Shown here in pieces: positions 1 to 10,263 of a stretch of DNA of 64,000 bases. Origin of the DNA: Termitomyces sp. T153 (Eukaryota > Basidiomycota > Agaricomycetes > Agaricales > Lyophyllaceae). Made by a program: the position numbers and the translations under genes. The stretch covers positions 496,001-560,000 of the forward strand of contig JACKQL020000021.1 in assembly GCA_018296165.2 (NCBI GenBank), written 5' to 3'. The stretch's first letter is position 1; the number at the start of each line of letters is the position of its first letter. A model generated the notes under the pieces. That model searched no databases, was not told the DNA's origin, and saw only the letters and a list, made by a program, of their open reading frames with translations.

Positions 1-461
1 AATGAGTGATTCCATAATAATTTTCAGGAAGTTTGTTGAGACTGTAAGATTTGGGAGTTTTGAAGCATGGAATATCCAAACCATACATTACATACAGCTT
101 AAAATCATCAATAGCTAAACATTCAAAGTCAGCAAGGTCATTCATCTCACTAGAGAAATTGGTAGTAGTCAAGGGATCATTGATGTTGAGTATAGCAACA
201 AGGATGATCCAAAGGATATGTAAGTACCAGCAGTGATAAAGGCATGATGAGAGAGTCAGGTGGAGTGATGGGAGTGGATGGAGAATTTGATAAGACATCA
301 ATGGGTGTCATTGAAGAAGGAAAAGATGGAAGAGGAACTGGTGATGAAGATGAAGGAGGAGGTGATACTGAAACAGGTTAAGGTAAACATTTTTGTGAAA
401 CATACACAAGATAAATAATATTTCCCATTTGAATCACAAACTTGCTAACCCAAACAACCTT

Positions 462-664
462 CACTGCTGGGGCCAGAAAATGTTTCTAATGGAAAAAGAG
501 TTAAAGAAACCTGTCATCTGTTTCTTGGCTAGCTTTTTACTATAGAAAAAGGCAAATTTCCTTTGTTCAAAGACTTTTTCTGTCAGAAATTGCCACAGAG
601 GAAATGGCATGACAGGTTTCCTTTTGATTTTTTCCCAAGGAAATACAATTGAGTGCCAGCAGTG
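462..664. mobile_element. CACTG-ended MITE, copy 1 (203 bp)
   Basis: The ends form a long imperfect terminal inverted repeat of about 56 bp, starting CACTGCTGG at 462 and ending CAGCAGTG at 664. It is flanked by a 3-bp direct repeat CTT (459-461 and 665-667). Most of the element folds as one hairpin and it has no coding capacity. A CACTG terminus with a 3-bp target duplication is the hallmark of the CACTA/EnSpm (CMC) superfamily, so this is probably a non-autonomous CACTA-like MITE. A second copy of identical length lies at 38684-38886. It interrupts copia integrase sequence. Confidence 0.8.
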
Positions 665-668
665 CTTA

Positions 669-1350
669 AGCTTCTTTATATCCAACAAAAATTGCCTCAA
701 AGTGCTTGGTAGCACCTTTACAATGAATTTCCAATGGGTGAAGACAAAGCACTGACAACCCCATACCCAAAGGTGAGAAATGTCAGGCTTCTTGTCTGCA
801 ATGAGTTTGAAAGGCATTGTCAGTGCTGAGAGAGTTGAAGTTGGAATGAGATATTGAGCCATTAGAAAAGTATTGCCAAGAAAAGATAGAGGTAGTCCAA
901 ATTCAGCCATGAGAGATTGACCATATCCTCTATAGTACAAATTTACATCTCTGCCTTCCCATTCTGTTGGTGAGTGTAGGCAGCAGTGGGTTGAAGAATG
1001 ATACAAGAAGCATCCAGATGATCATAAAGAGCACCTGCAACACACTCCTTAAAACCATTGCATCTAACTGCCTTAACCTTGTTACCAGATTTTAACTCAA
1101 CTGTGCTTCAACAGTCTTGAAGTGCTTTGTTGCCTGAGATTTTTGTACAAAGAAGAGTAGTTATCACTATGATTTGAGAAATCATCAAGAATTGAGTGGA
1201 AATGATTTGATTTGCCATGGACAAATAGAGTAGGGAGTGGTTCGCAAGAATCCATGTGAAGGAAGTTGCAAATTCTATCCACACACTATTGATGGCTGTT
1301 AAATGCACAAGTGACAAGCCAGTTGTTTGCCTACCATGTACAGTATACAA
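669..1350 (-). pseudogene. copia integrase core fragments
   Basis: Broken minus-strand pieces of a Ty1/copia integrase. The 669-1060 part contains the phrase KPDISHLWVWGC, a conserved copia motif just after the integrase catalytic core. The 1097-1350 parts carry core fragments in shifted frames. At least two frameshifts and the MITE at 462-664 prevent function. The family assignment is by motif only; no complete DDE triad can be read. Confidence 0.6.
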
Positions 1351-1601
1351 TGGTTGTTGGTGAAATGACCATCATATTCAACTCTAGAAATGTGTTTCTT
1401 AGTAAGAAATGCCTTAGTTATGTTCTGAACAGGATGTCCTAGCTAACAATGCCATAGCGGCAGAGTAAGAGGGATTTGAGGAAAATACATAGAAAAGATA
1501 TGAGCAAACCATTTCTTAGAAGTACAAAATCACAATGCAAGAAGGAAAGACAATTATGTGGAGTAGCAGTTAATGACTTGATCCAAAAATGTTCTGAGGA
1601 A

Positions 1602-1946
1602 TTAGGAAAGAAGATAGAAGTAGCATCCTTTGTGAAGTGGACATCCATGCCACAATTCAATTTTTGAATCCATCAATAGTAGATCAATAGGGATGTCCAG
1701 AGCATGTAGGCAATGAGCTAAGATGAGAGTGATGTTCTCTCCATCAACATGTGCATGGAATTGACACCCACAAGCCATAGTAGTCAGAGTTTCACAATTT
1801 GCAGTTCCCACAGGTACTGTGAGTGAGGTATCATAGGTCCAACAACAATGTTTATTCCAAATTATATGTGTCATGCAGCTCAAGTCCAGAATCAAATTGA
1901 ATCTCAATGAAACAGATGCCAGGACAACAGGATCCACCAAACTCAC
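1602..1946 (-). pseudogene. copia aspartic protease / gag-pre-integrase fragment
   Basis: The minus frame reads FNLILDLSCMTHII followed by a WTYDTSL...VPVGTANC block, matching the copia protease region where LDSGCTxHI is expected. The catalytic D-S-G has become D-L-S, so the active site is destroyed. A short H-containing phrase downstream suggests the start of the gag-pre-integrase domain. The piece lies upstream of the integrase fragments, as in an ordinary copia pol. Confidence 0.6.
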
Positions 1947-2230
1947 AAAGCGCCAAAAATGCTGCTAGCAAAGATATCTGCTCATACTATCCATTCACTT
2001 GACAGAAAGTTGAAACCCAGAGCCATAGATTGTGGTGGTGATGGATGTGTGAACCCACAGATTTTGAAACACTCTTCTCTTATGCTTATGCTTGCTTTTC
2101 CAGGGATAATGATGTCTAATTGAAAGTTCAGCTGTTTTTTCAAACTCAGCAAGATCTCCAATTCACAAAGAGGCTTAGGCCTTTAGTTACACTAACTTGA
2201 CTCAATAGAACATAGTAAATGAATAAGATT

Positions 2231-3394
2231 TTTTTTGATTTGGTCCACAAGAAAGACCAAGTCAGACTTGTTAAACAGGGTTCAATTAAAATATTTTAAA
2301 TAAACTAATAAACCTGAAGCCTCTTTATACTTGTGAGCCTAAGATAACTGCTCCCTGGGGTTATACAAGCCATACATAGAATGCTTGCCCTTCAGCTCAA
2401 AAATCCCTCTGCTTTTATATCTTTTCCATTTGCACACAGACTGTCATATTTCTGCATGATGGTTGGGGTCTCATGTGTTTTTGGTGAGCTGTTGTAAATG
2501 GTTGGTCAACATGTTTATTTTATAAGGATTCCCTTTTCTCTCCTTGACCTTGAGTACATACAGCTTTGCAGGTTTTTAACATCAATTTCTGCAAGTTCTT
2601 CAGCTGTCAGGAGATGAGGAAAACATGTTGTTATTGCGCAGGTAGTTGTGAACAAGTTCTCTGGAGTACTAGGATGTATAGTCCTTGATGACTGATCTGT
2701 GCCAAGGTCTGGAATGCTGTCTTGGCCTAGCACAGCCACTTATTTGGCAATCTGCCACAATCAAATCTATTTGATGGTGGCATTTTATTGACATGTAGTA
2801 TTCCTTTGGTCAGTTCTCTTAGGGTGGGTTTTCTGGGTTCTCTTTCTGGCAATTTCTATCTTTTTAGAGGTATGTCTTTGTGTCTACTGTTTTCAATGCT
2901 TTTGGCTTACAGTTTTCAGCTTTATTTGGTATACAGAAGACCTGACTGCTATTCCACCTGTCTCTGTGTTGAGACTGGCATATCACCTCCCCCGCACTCA
3001 AGAGATGACTGTCCTCAGTCATTCCACATTGCTGGTGAGCCAGTTCCTTTCTCCTTTCACTTGATCATTGAAAATATTTCTCCTTTATCCAATATTTTTT
3101 GTTTCAGAAGAATTCTCATTTCCTGCCTCATTCAATTATTCCCAGACCTCCATTTTAAAAGCTTTCAAACACATTGCTTTTCCCCTTGACTGTATGCCTC
3201 CAAAAGCAGTCCCAACTGCTCTCCACAAGATGCCTAACCCTAAAATCCTTTGTCCACAGGTTGTGATCACAACCTCACCTCATCCTGCTCCCTCACATTG
3301 TTGTACCCCTTTGCTACTTTTCCCTTATCCTTATTACTGAGTACCCTAATAATTAATGCCCTTACTCTGCAATGTCTAAATTAAGTCTTTTTAC
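2231..3394. other. no recognisable gene; AT-rich
   Basis: I see no credible coding region here. Short open frames (for example minus 2515-2739 and plus 2788-3189) have no motif I recognise and an AT-rich, CpG-poor composition like the neighbouring repeats. By position it could include the 3' LTR of the minus-strand gypsy element that begins at 3395, but I could not find paired LTR ends. Confidence 0.4.
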
Positions 3395-3847
3395 TCATTT
3401 TACTAAGTTAAAATCTTTTTTTTTCCAATTGCTAGGCCTGTCACCATGACCTTCTAACTGGTCTAAAGGCTTGTGAAGCCTTACAGAGGCAAAAGAAAAG
3501 TCTAGTACAGTATTTTCAGCAGGTCTTTGTAGCTCCTTCCTTAGCTCTTCTAAATTCTCTGGAGTGATATCTACCCATTGTTCAAGACCTTGGGATAGCT
3601 CCAACCATTTTTGAGCTTTGTAAGGCACCACCCTAAAAGCTGATACCCTAGTCTGCCACACTGACCCATCCAGTACAATATAGTTACCCCCCTTGGTCTT
3701 GGTAATCACTACCATTGGACCATGGAAGCATGGTAGCATTCTAGCACTGTGTGAACTTTCTGTAATCATGTTTTTGACCAAGACCAAGTCCAGGGGCTTA
3801 AAATTGAAGTCCTTGATTGAGTTTTTATGCTCTTCTGCAAAGTTCAA
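3395..3847 (-). pseudogene. gypsy integrase C-terminal (GPY/F-like) domain
   Basis: A 150-residue minus frame that overlaps the end of the integrase frame by a few bases, probably through a frameshift. It contains LVLVKN followed by HGPMVVITKTKGGNYIVLDG. This resembles the SH3-like GPY/F module that follows the catalytic core in gypsy integrases and contributes to DNA binding. A charged tail follows. The assignment is inferred from position and the G-P-hydrophobic pattern. Confidence 0.6.
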
Positions 3848-4668
3848 GGCCCCTGGAGCTTGTCCTTTCTAACTCTCTCTCTCATCTCTTCCACATGTTG
3901 CTGGTGCTTGGCTAAAGCCCTAGCACAATAACCAATCAACTCTTCAGTAGATAATGGCCCTTCTAGCAATTCTATTAACCAGGTAGCCTCTACTAAGTCC
4001 AATTGGAGAGTTGGATGAGCCCCAGTGACCATGAAATATTGTGAACATCCAAATCTCTGCCAGATGGTAATGCAATCACTCCACATTATATGGAAGAAGA
4101 ACCAGAACTGTTTGGTGTAATCCTCACAAGCTTTGAATAAAGCTTGCCTGAAATCCCAATGTAGTCTTTCAATTTTGCCATTAGCTTGAGAGTTGTATGG
4201 AGAGATGGCTATGCCTCTGATTCCATATTTGCTCTCTATCCCAGCTGTGACCTTCTTGAATTGTCCAGCATTGTCAGTGATGATCTCTGCAATGCAGCCC
4301 CAACAACAAATCACATCCTCAAACAACCATTGACCAATTGTTTTTTGGTTTTCTTTGTGTGGAGGTCTCCCTTCCATCCATGAAGGCAATGCACACCCAC
4401 CATGGACAATATACTTGCAGCCATTTGAAGCTGGAGTCATGTGTATGGTATCAATGTGGATTGTTTGGAAGATAGAGGGTGTATAGGTCATTGTGGGAGC
4501 TCTGTTTACAACTGTTTTCTGACATATCTGACAGTTGTGACAAGTCCCAACATACCACTGCACATCTCCATCAATTCCTGGCCACCAAAATTGTTCTTGT
4601 ATTAACATTTTGGTTGCATAAGTCCCCCTATGCCCCAAGGCATCATGGGCTGATTTAAGCATGAACAT
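3844..4668 (-). pseudogene. gypsy integrase
   Basis: A 274-residue open frame with an HHCC-type zinc region (H-x-LGHRG near the start, then CHNCQICQ) and the DDE core. I can read IHIDTIHM for the first Asp, ITDNAGQF for the second, and NGKIERLH for the Glu. All three catalytic acids are therefore present. The flanking pol domains are broken, so autonomous function is unlikely. The frame starts inside the domain, not at a true gene start. Confidence 0.85.
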
Positions 4669-4719
4669 TTGTCTACTGATATTTACTACTAGCTTATCCC
4701 TGGCCTCATGATTGTGCTT

Positions 4720-5745
4720 TTACAGTCTCCCCTTTGGATCAAAGAAGAACTGTCTTGCAAACCTTTTGAACTTGTCTGGGTCCCAACCCTGCAAACCCTC
4801 AGGTTCTTTGCTTGGGTCTTGTAGCCAGCTTTGTACAATTGGTAGCAAATCATTCCACTGCTCACTCTCACCACCCTTCCTATGTTCTAAGTAGGCTTGT
4901 AAGTCTGCTTCCTTGTCCTCCTCAGTACCTTCTGTAGGTAACAGAGGCTGAGAGAGAGATAGTACTGCAACAGGATCCATTCTGGATGTCTGCTGCTGAC
5001 TTAGAACTGCCTTCCTAAGTTCCACTTCTTGGGACCTTGCTCTATCAAGTTCTTGTTCAAAATCTGATACTTCAGTGGCAACTGCATGTAGATAGCCACC
5101 TCTAGTGTCAACTTGATCTGCAAACTCCTCAAGTGCTAAGGGTTCCCAATCCTCACATCCTGGTTCATTGTTGGTTTTAGCTGGATATTCAAAGTGCATA
5201 ATCTTTGGCTTGTCCACCAACTCTGGATCAATAGGTGGGTACTCTTTATCTCCTGGCTGCTTGAGCCTCCTAGACAGGCCATCAACACTAAAGGTTTTTC
5301 CTGGCACATGCCTCAAAGTAAAATGATAGAGTAGTACATCCTCAATCCATCTCATGATGGTGGCATTAGGTCCTACTCCAGGATTGCTTAGCATTCCTTT
5401 CAAATACTGGGCATCTGTCTCCACTACAAGCTTCCTACAACCAACTAGCCAATACTTATTAGCTTGCAAGGCTCTCATCAGACCATTAAGTTCTCTTTTA
5501 GGTTGTGAGAACCTTGCCTCCCTCTCATTTAATGTGATGGATCCTAGCTTAGCACAAGTATGTTGCTTAGTGTCTAGAGCTTCCTAGAATATTCCAAAGC
5601 CCACTGCCATACAAAAAGTATCAACTGATAGTACCACTGCCCCTCCTGACTCATAGTCAAGTGGTTTTAGAGGTGCACTTGCAGCTAACAACTTCTTCAA
5701 CTGAGCCATTGCTGACTGCTGTTCCTCACCTCAAACAAATGGTGT
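4720..5745 (-). pseudogene. gypsy RNase H domain and linker
   Basis: The minus frame 4720-5478 carries the C-terminal RNase H signature VVETDAQYLKGML and HVPGKTFSVDGLSR. Upstream, 5479-5745 shows the start of the domain (SGGAVVLSVDT) but is cut by a stop. After RNase H comes an acidic linker of about 130 residues leading toward the integrase. Together this is a complete RNase H with at least one nonsense lesion. Confidence 0.75.
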
Positions 5746-5866
5746 GTGGTTTTGAGTCCACTTGTTGATGAGTGCAGCCACTTTAGCATAGTCTTTTCTG
5801 CACAGACCACTGACTTCTTCCCAGAGAAAGTTCCTCCAGCATATTTGCTTCTTTGTAACACTCTGT

Positions 5867-6664
5867 TTACATTTTGCAGATGTTCCCATACAAATCTCCT
5901 AATGCCTGGATTTTCTGGAATAACCTCTCATAGCCTCCATCTGGTAATTCATACTTGTGAGGTGGACCTCTGATTGGCACATCAACCATATATGGCCAAG
6001 TTACATGAGGTATCTCATCTTTCAAGATGAAGGTAATGCCATCATGAAAGATTGGTACTGAGTTTGTCCAGCCCATTGGCAGAGTTACCAGCCTCAGAGC
6101 ACCAAAGGGTGTCTGAAAAGTGGTATAGTCCCTAGACCTCACATCCAACACTCTCTCATCATATCCCACATACAAGTCAGAGATTCCTCCACAAGCTCTG
6201 CTGGCAAAGTGACTAGCTAACTCTTCAGTTGCTGGTGGCAACCCAGAATGTGCTATGGTCACTTTGTTTAAAGGTTCCAAGCTGTGAACTATCCTCAAAC
6301 TCTCACCATCCTTCTTCAATACTGTGAACCACTGGGATCTGTATGAAGAGTTGAATGGCTCATACACTCTTGCCTCAATTTTCTGCTTTATCATCTGGCA
6401 GATTTTATCTCTGAGTCCAGGAGCAATGGGAATGTCCTTCATTACCCAGGGGGTGTGAGGAATTACTGGCATTACTACAGGAGGGAAGAATTCCTCCTTA
6501 AGCCTACCTCTTTGAGAATCATCCCATGCAAAAGCCTCATTTTGCAACATCATTAGATGATGTACTGCCTTCATCTCCTCTGGCCACAAGAAACCATCAC
6601 CATGTGCTTGGTCAATGGTTTCCTTGCACTCAATAGTGTTAGAAATCCAGACCAGTATACACAC
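5867..6664 (-). pseudogene. gypsy reverse transcriptase, 5'-truncated
   Basis: A 265-residue frame with gypsy RT blocks: a YRSQWFTVLKKDG strand, RIVHSLEPLN, the DLYVGYDER box, TTFQTPFGALRLVTLPMG, and a degenerate active site WPYMVDVPI where Y-x-D-D is expected. The first catalytic Asp is Val, so the enzyme is dead. The upstream end is lost at the junction with the copia LTR near 6660. Confidence 0.85.
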
Positions 6665-6980
6665 TGTACCTAGTAGATCAATGTGAGTATGATACCTCAG
6701 TCTGATATGAGTGACTAATATTAGACTGTACCCAGTAGATCAATGTGAGTGTGATGCTACAGTACAATCAGTAAGCGCGTAAAGTATGCAAAATATAAGT
6801 ACTCACCCTCAGTCCAATATAAGTGACTGAGGGTGCTATCTACGGAGAGTCCGAATATATATGTGGATATGCAGACAATGAACCATTGTTCATAGTGTGA
6901 CAAAGAGGAACAAAGAGAATAATGCATGGCCTGACACAATGAGTGTATGTGGTGGCCACTGGCACCATCAGAGTCCAACA
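6665..6980 (-). repeat. copia 3' LTR
   Basis: On the minus strand the LTR starts TGTTGGACTC at 6980, directly after a purine tract GGTGAGGAGGAG that serves as the polypurine tract. It ends ...TACA near 6665. Its left end contains a direct duplication of about 30 bp (6665-6695 and 6727-6757, TGTACCYAGTAGATCAATG), so the true end could be either copy. It retains some CpG, unlike the gypsy element to its left. No 5' LTR is present in the window. Confidence 0.7.
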
Positions 6981-7540
6981 CTCCTCCTCACCACAGTCTC
7001 CTTTGATGGGACTCGTAGTAGCACCAATTCATTAGATTGGACTCGTTCATGGAGAAAATGATACTTAATATCAACATGTTTGACTCGAGCATGGAGAAGG
7101 GGGTCTTCAGATAATGTAATTGCAGAGTCATTGTCGCAGAATATCCGTGTGGGCTGAGATGTAGGGTCGTGTCCGATATCCTTTAGTAATGCCCGAAGCC
7201 AGATACATTCCTGAGCACTCTCAAAGGCTGCCATGTACTCCGCTTCGCATGATGATGCGGCAACTGTCCGTTGTTTTCTGACTGCCCACGATATCGCTCC
7301 AGTACCAAGATTCCAAACGTACCCGCTGACGCTCCGTCTAGTGTCAAGACAGCTGGCCCAATCTGAGTCAGTAAAGCCGGTAAAATTGACATCGTTGCTC
7401 CGGCCTCCAAGATGTAGTTGTAGGTTGCGAGTGCCCTTCAAGTATCGAACTAGGCGTATGGCTGCATTCCAATGAAGATTTGCATAGGAATCAAGGAATT
7501 GCGTCGACTCAATAGAACGTAGTAAATGAATAATCATCAA
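6968..7540 (-). pseudogene. copia RNase H domain (pol C-terminus)
   Basis: A 190-residue open frame with textbook copia RNase H blocks: LHWNAAIRLVRYLKGT, FTDSDWASCLDTRRS, AASSCEAEYMA, IFCDNDSAI and HVDIKYHFLHERV. The predicted D-E-D acids are visible. The frame ends 13 bases inside the LTR, a normal arrangement for pol. The reverse transcriptase that should precede it is absent beyond about 7540, so this is a 5'-truncated copy. Codons keep CpG, implying a more recent insertion than its neighbours. Confidence 0.85.
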
Positions 7541-7960
7541 TGGACATTGTTTACGGTATCAGAATAGATTACTTGCATGGAGGTACTCGTATGATTCGAG
7601 ATTATGATCTATATCTATCCATGTTGCCCCTCCTTTCAAACGAATGTTCTTGCTTGAACTCTCGTAATCAGCAACTTGAGCATCAAGACAAGCGATGGAA
7701 GCAATTCAAATAAGTACAGGGGTTGAAGACCACGAAAATCTAATCTCCGAGTCGAATGGTACTGCTAGAATTTTGCCCCCGTTTCGACCTGACCAAATCA
7801 TCCTTGAGCGGGAGCGAAGCGATGAGCTAGCACTGAGCGTTTATACATACCGTCGAAATATGCTCTGCTATGAAGATGTCCCATGGTTGTATTATCTGGA
7901 CAACTACGCATATGTTATTGACCCAGTCAAAGAAAGACATTATTCCTAGGCTTACAAGCA
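7541..7960. other. copia/host junction, no confident gene
   Basis: CpG becomes normal here. A plus-strand open frame at 7695-7949 (84 codons from ATG) shows no domain I recognise and abuts the 3' end of the zinc-finger gene. It may be a fragment of a lost gene or chance. I see no tRNA or repeat. Confidence 0.35.
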
Positions 7961-8869
7961 TCACGACGCCGATTCTTGAATTTTCTTCGCCTCCCGTTTC
8001 TTCCTCAACGCCTCAAACTTTGCTCTTATCGACAACACACGCTGGTCGGCCTCCTCCTGCGCACGTTCCTCGTCCATCAACCGATCCATAATAAGCTCCC
8101 TCTCTTCCTGCTCCTTCCTTCTCCGTTCTCGCTCTTCTTCACTTTGCTTCTCCTTCTCTGCCTCTACATCCATTTGTTGGTCCCGCGCGGAAAACTCACC
8201 TGGAGTCTCTTCGATTGCGACAAGCTCAGGCTCCGCGAATACCGTAGCGCGTTCGTAGGTCTCCCGTTTGTCAGATTGATCGGCAGTTGGGCCTGAGTCT
8301 AGCATTGCCATTTCACGCTGGAAACGCTCGTATTCGAGATCAATAGCGGTTCGTGGCTCATTAGATGGTGGAGGCCCGTTGGAATTTGGATTCTGTGCAT
8401 CTGGAGGCAAGTCTTTGTCTTCGTCATCAGAGTTAAAGTCTGTGAGTATAGGTGCGCGTGAGGGATCCGAGAAAAAGTCGGCTGGAAAGCCTCCGGGAGC
8501 AGGACCGACGCGTCGTCTTTTAGTGTCATTCGGAGAATCCTCCGTATCTGAATTATCTTCATTGATATCGTCTTCCGTAGTCTTGCGCTTCCCATTTGTT
8601 GATTGCACAGGGATCTGTTGTGCGGCCTCAGCTGCTGCATGCGCTTCCCGTTCCACTTCTTCCTGCTGTCGTCTCTCCTCCTCCTTTATTCGGGCGACAT
8701 TTGTTCGATGAGCCTTACTCCCTATGTGACCTTCCCAAGCAGACGCATGTTTCACTGGTGTACCACATGCCGAACAGCGAAGTTGGCCTGAGGAGGTATA
8801 TGAAGCAAAGGGATGAGTGATTTTGATTTCTTGTCGTTTGGCCTTTAAAAGAGCGCGCACGTCGGCCAT
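7961..8869 (-). CDS. ZNF830/CCDC16-like zinc-finger protein
   Basis: An intronless 302-residue gene, ATG at 8869 and stop TGA at 7963-7961. One C2H2 finger of the wide U1-like type lies at residues 32-54 (C32, C35, H48, H54) behind a basic start (ALLKAKRQEIK). A long charged region follows with KRRRV-type basic clusters at about residues 117-121, likely nuclear localisation. The C-terminus is a strong Glu/Arg coiled coil (about 230-295). This layout matches the ZNF830 (CCDC16) family, nuclear proteins linked in animals and yeasts to pre-mRNA splicing complexes. The spliceosomal role here is inferred from the family. Codon use and CpG are normal, so it looks like a live host gene. Another coiled-coil C2H2 protein is possible but less likely. 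Confidence 0.85.
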   Translation of the reverse strand: MADVRALLKAKRQEIKITHPFASYTSSGQLRCSACGTPVKHASAWEGHIGSKAHRTNVARIKEEERRQQEEVEREAHAAAEAAQQIPVQSTNGKRKTTEDDINEDNSDTEDSPNDTKRRRVGPAPGGFPADFFSDPSRAPILTDFNSDDEDKDLPPDAQNPNSNGPPPSNEPRTAIDLEYERFQREMAMLDSGPTADQSDKRETYERATVFAEPELVAIEETPGEFSARDQQMDVEAEKEKQSEEERERRRKEQEERELIMDRLMDEERAQEEADQRVLSIRAKFEALRKKREAKKIQESAS

Positions 8870-10188
8870 TGAACCGTATGAACAAGTGAAAGAGTGGCGA
8901 GGAATGGAGTCGTGCTCGTGGTGGAAGAAGTATTGTATATTGCTATTTGGCTGTTCTATAGATTTCTTTTCTTCAACTGCAACTTACTGTGGTACTAGAA
9001 TTCTCCTGAGGTCAGGAGTAATGCATAATTTATTCATTGAAATTAATCTAGGAGTGTACGCAACGTTCGTTTGGTGTCGCTGAGGGGGGGGGGATGCAAA
9101 ATCTACATGACCTTGGCAAAGGACATCCGATTCTGCTATGGGCCTATCGAGCCGAGCTCGTTTTACCAGCCAAACACTTCCGATCCACTGCACAAAACCG
9201 ATCCACTGCACGAAACCGATCCCCTGCACGAAACTGATTCCCTGCACGAAAGAGCCGACGCGATTGCTCTGCAAGCGTTAGCGCTAACCCCTCTACCACT
9301 CCTCACGGCTTTCGCTTCCATGACCTTAGTCTTTCTACCTGCTCTTCGTCTCAGTACTTACTTTTCCTTCTTCCTATCTCGCCTTTGCCCGAGCCTTCTA
9401 CGCTCCACTCTGCCAACTGCTCTTGTCGCCTCTTACCTACTCTTGGCTTGATCATTCAACGGCGATCAGGTTCACACAGACGACGACACCATCTTCATAT
9501 TCGTCCGTAGTGCCAACATGCGGAAGCCGCTGGAGCGCGAGCGGGGAGACAGGATAGCAGTTGCAAATGCAATGAATTCAATGAGTTCGAATGTTAATGA
9601 AGCTTTCGAGAGAGGCTGAAGGTGGATGCTCTAAGTAGGTGGCCGAGGCATTCTTTTCTTTTGGAGTCGGAACGACATTTATCAAACAGAAACAGTGGGG
9701 GATAATGACCGTGAAACAGGGCAGCGGGGGTGACGCGTATATTACCAGTGGTCACCTATCCTGGATCTTTCTGCGGTAAAGGTTGCGGATGTCATTTGAC
9801 GAAACACGCGTCGGCCATTGATGCAGTAAGCTCGCGTGAGGTGGGAGAGAAGGAGGAACGTCTTGGTATTTTGACCCCATATTGGAGCTTGCTGCCAGCT
9901 CGAGCTTGATAGACTAATGAAAACTTGTGTGGATTTGTAAAGTACTTAAACAAGTGGTCCAAAACCATTTCCTTGGCACAGTTCTAACCCGGTCGTCACT
10001 GGTGTTAACGTTGTGCACTGGACCCATACATATGAGTCATAACCATCGAGGGGCGATGCTCGCACCCGAATTGTAGGTCCACCATAGGTTTATAATTCAC
10101 CCTTTTGCATCTCACGACTTTGGTTACGAAAGGACATTACTCAAACTGCCAGGACAATATTGCGACAATTAAATTTAAGAACTAATAC
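8870..10188. other. divergent intergenic region between ZNF830-like and APH genes
   Basis: About 1.3 kb with normal CpG and no convincing gene. It should hold the promoters of the minus-strand zinc-finger gene and the plus-strand phosphotransferase gene. It contains an 18-bp tandem repeat (9181-9252). Short open frames over that repeat (8984-9274 minus, 9071-9451 plus) are low-complexity by-products of it. Confidence 0.5.
9181..9252. repeat. 18-bp tandem repeat, 4 copies
   Basis: Four units of 18 bp with consensus GATCCACTGCACGAAACC begin at 9181, 9199, 9217 and 9235, differing by one to four bases. Since 18 is a multiple of three it stays open in several frames (for example repeated DPLHET on the plus strand), but there is no other sign of coding. 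It is a minisatellite-like repeat in the intergenic spacer. Confidence 0.85.
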
Positions 10189-10246
10189 GTGAGTACTGTC
10201 CCTCCCTTGAAGCGAATGTTTCGCTAACACTAGACACTCCTTTCTA
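10189..10246 (+). other. probable 5'-UTR intron of APH gene 1
   Basis: Donor GTGAGT at 10189, branch-like CTAAC at 10224-10228 and acceptor TTCTAG ending at 10246 (a TAG ending at 10249 is an alternative). The ATG follows at 10264. An intron in the same position precedes the paralogue at 13973, which supports the prediction. Confidence 0.5.
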
Positions 10247-10263
10247 GTAGTCGCAAACTTAGC

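Larger units (their letters stand above)
1..2230 (-). mobile_element. Ty1/copia retrotransposon relic
   Basis: Read on the minus strand this stretch holds broken copia gag-pol in the expected order: a protease/gag region (1602-1946), integrase pieces (1097-1350 and 669-1060), then a proline-rich linker (about 280-450). No single frame stays open for long and CpG is nearly absent. A phrase at about 2190-2220 resembles the copia RT end at 7.50 kb, suggesting rearrangement. I found no LTRs, so the ends are arbitrary. A 203-bp MITE sits inside it. Confidence 0.6.
3395..6655 (-). mobile_element. Ty3/gypsy-like retrotransposon, truncated (element D)
   Basis: Pol domains run on the minus strand in gypsy order: reverse transcriptase (5867-6664), RNase H (4720-5745), integrase (3844-4668) and a GPY/F-like tail (3395-3847). 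The 5' half (gag, protease, start of RT) is missing. The element is cut at about 6655-6664, where an unrelated copia LTR begins. Its proteins differ clearly from the chromoviruses at 16-43 kb, so it is a separate clade. CpG is almost absent. Confidence 0.85.

Noticed and set aside
2788..3340. Cysteine-rich small proteins
   Set aside because: CpG-poor, no domain, no splice logic; they sit in an area likely to be eroded LTR.
7695..7949. 84-codon plus-strand gene
   Set aside because: No motif or splice context; it lies at a copia/host junction and was left as unassigned.
8984..9274. 96-residue repeat protein
   Set aside because: Product of the 18-bp tandem repeat; frames are open on both strands and there is no other support.
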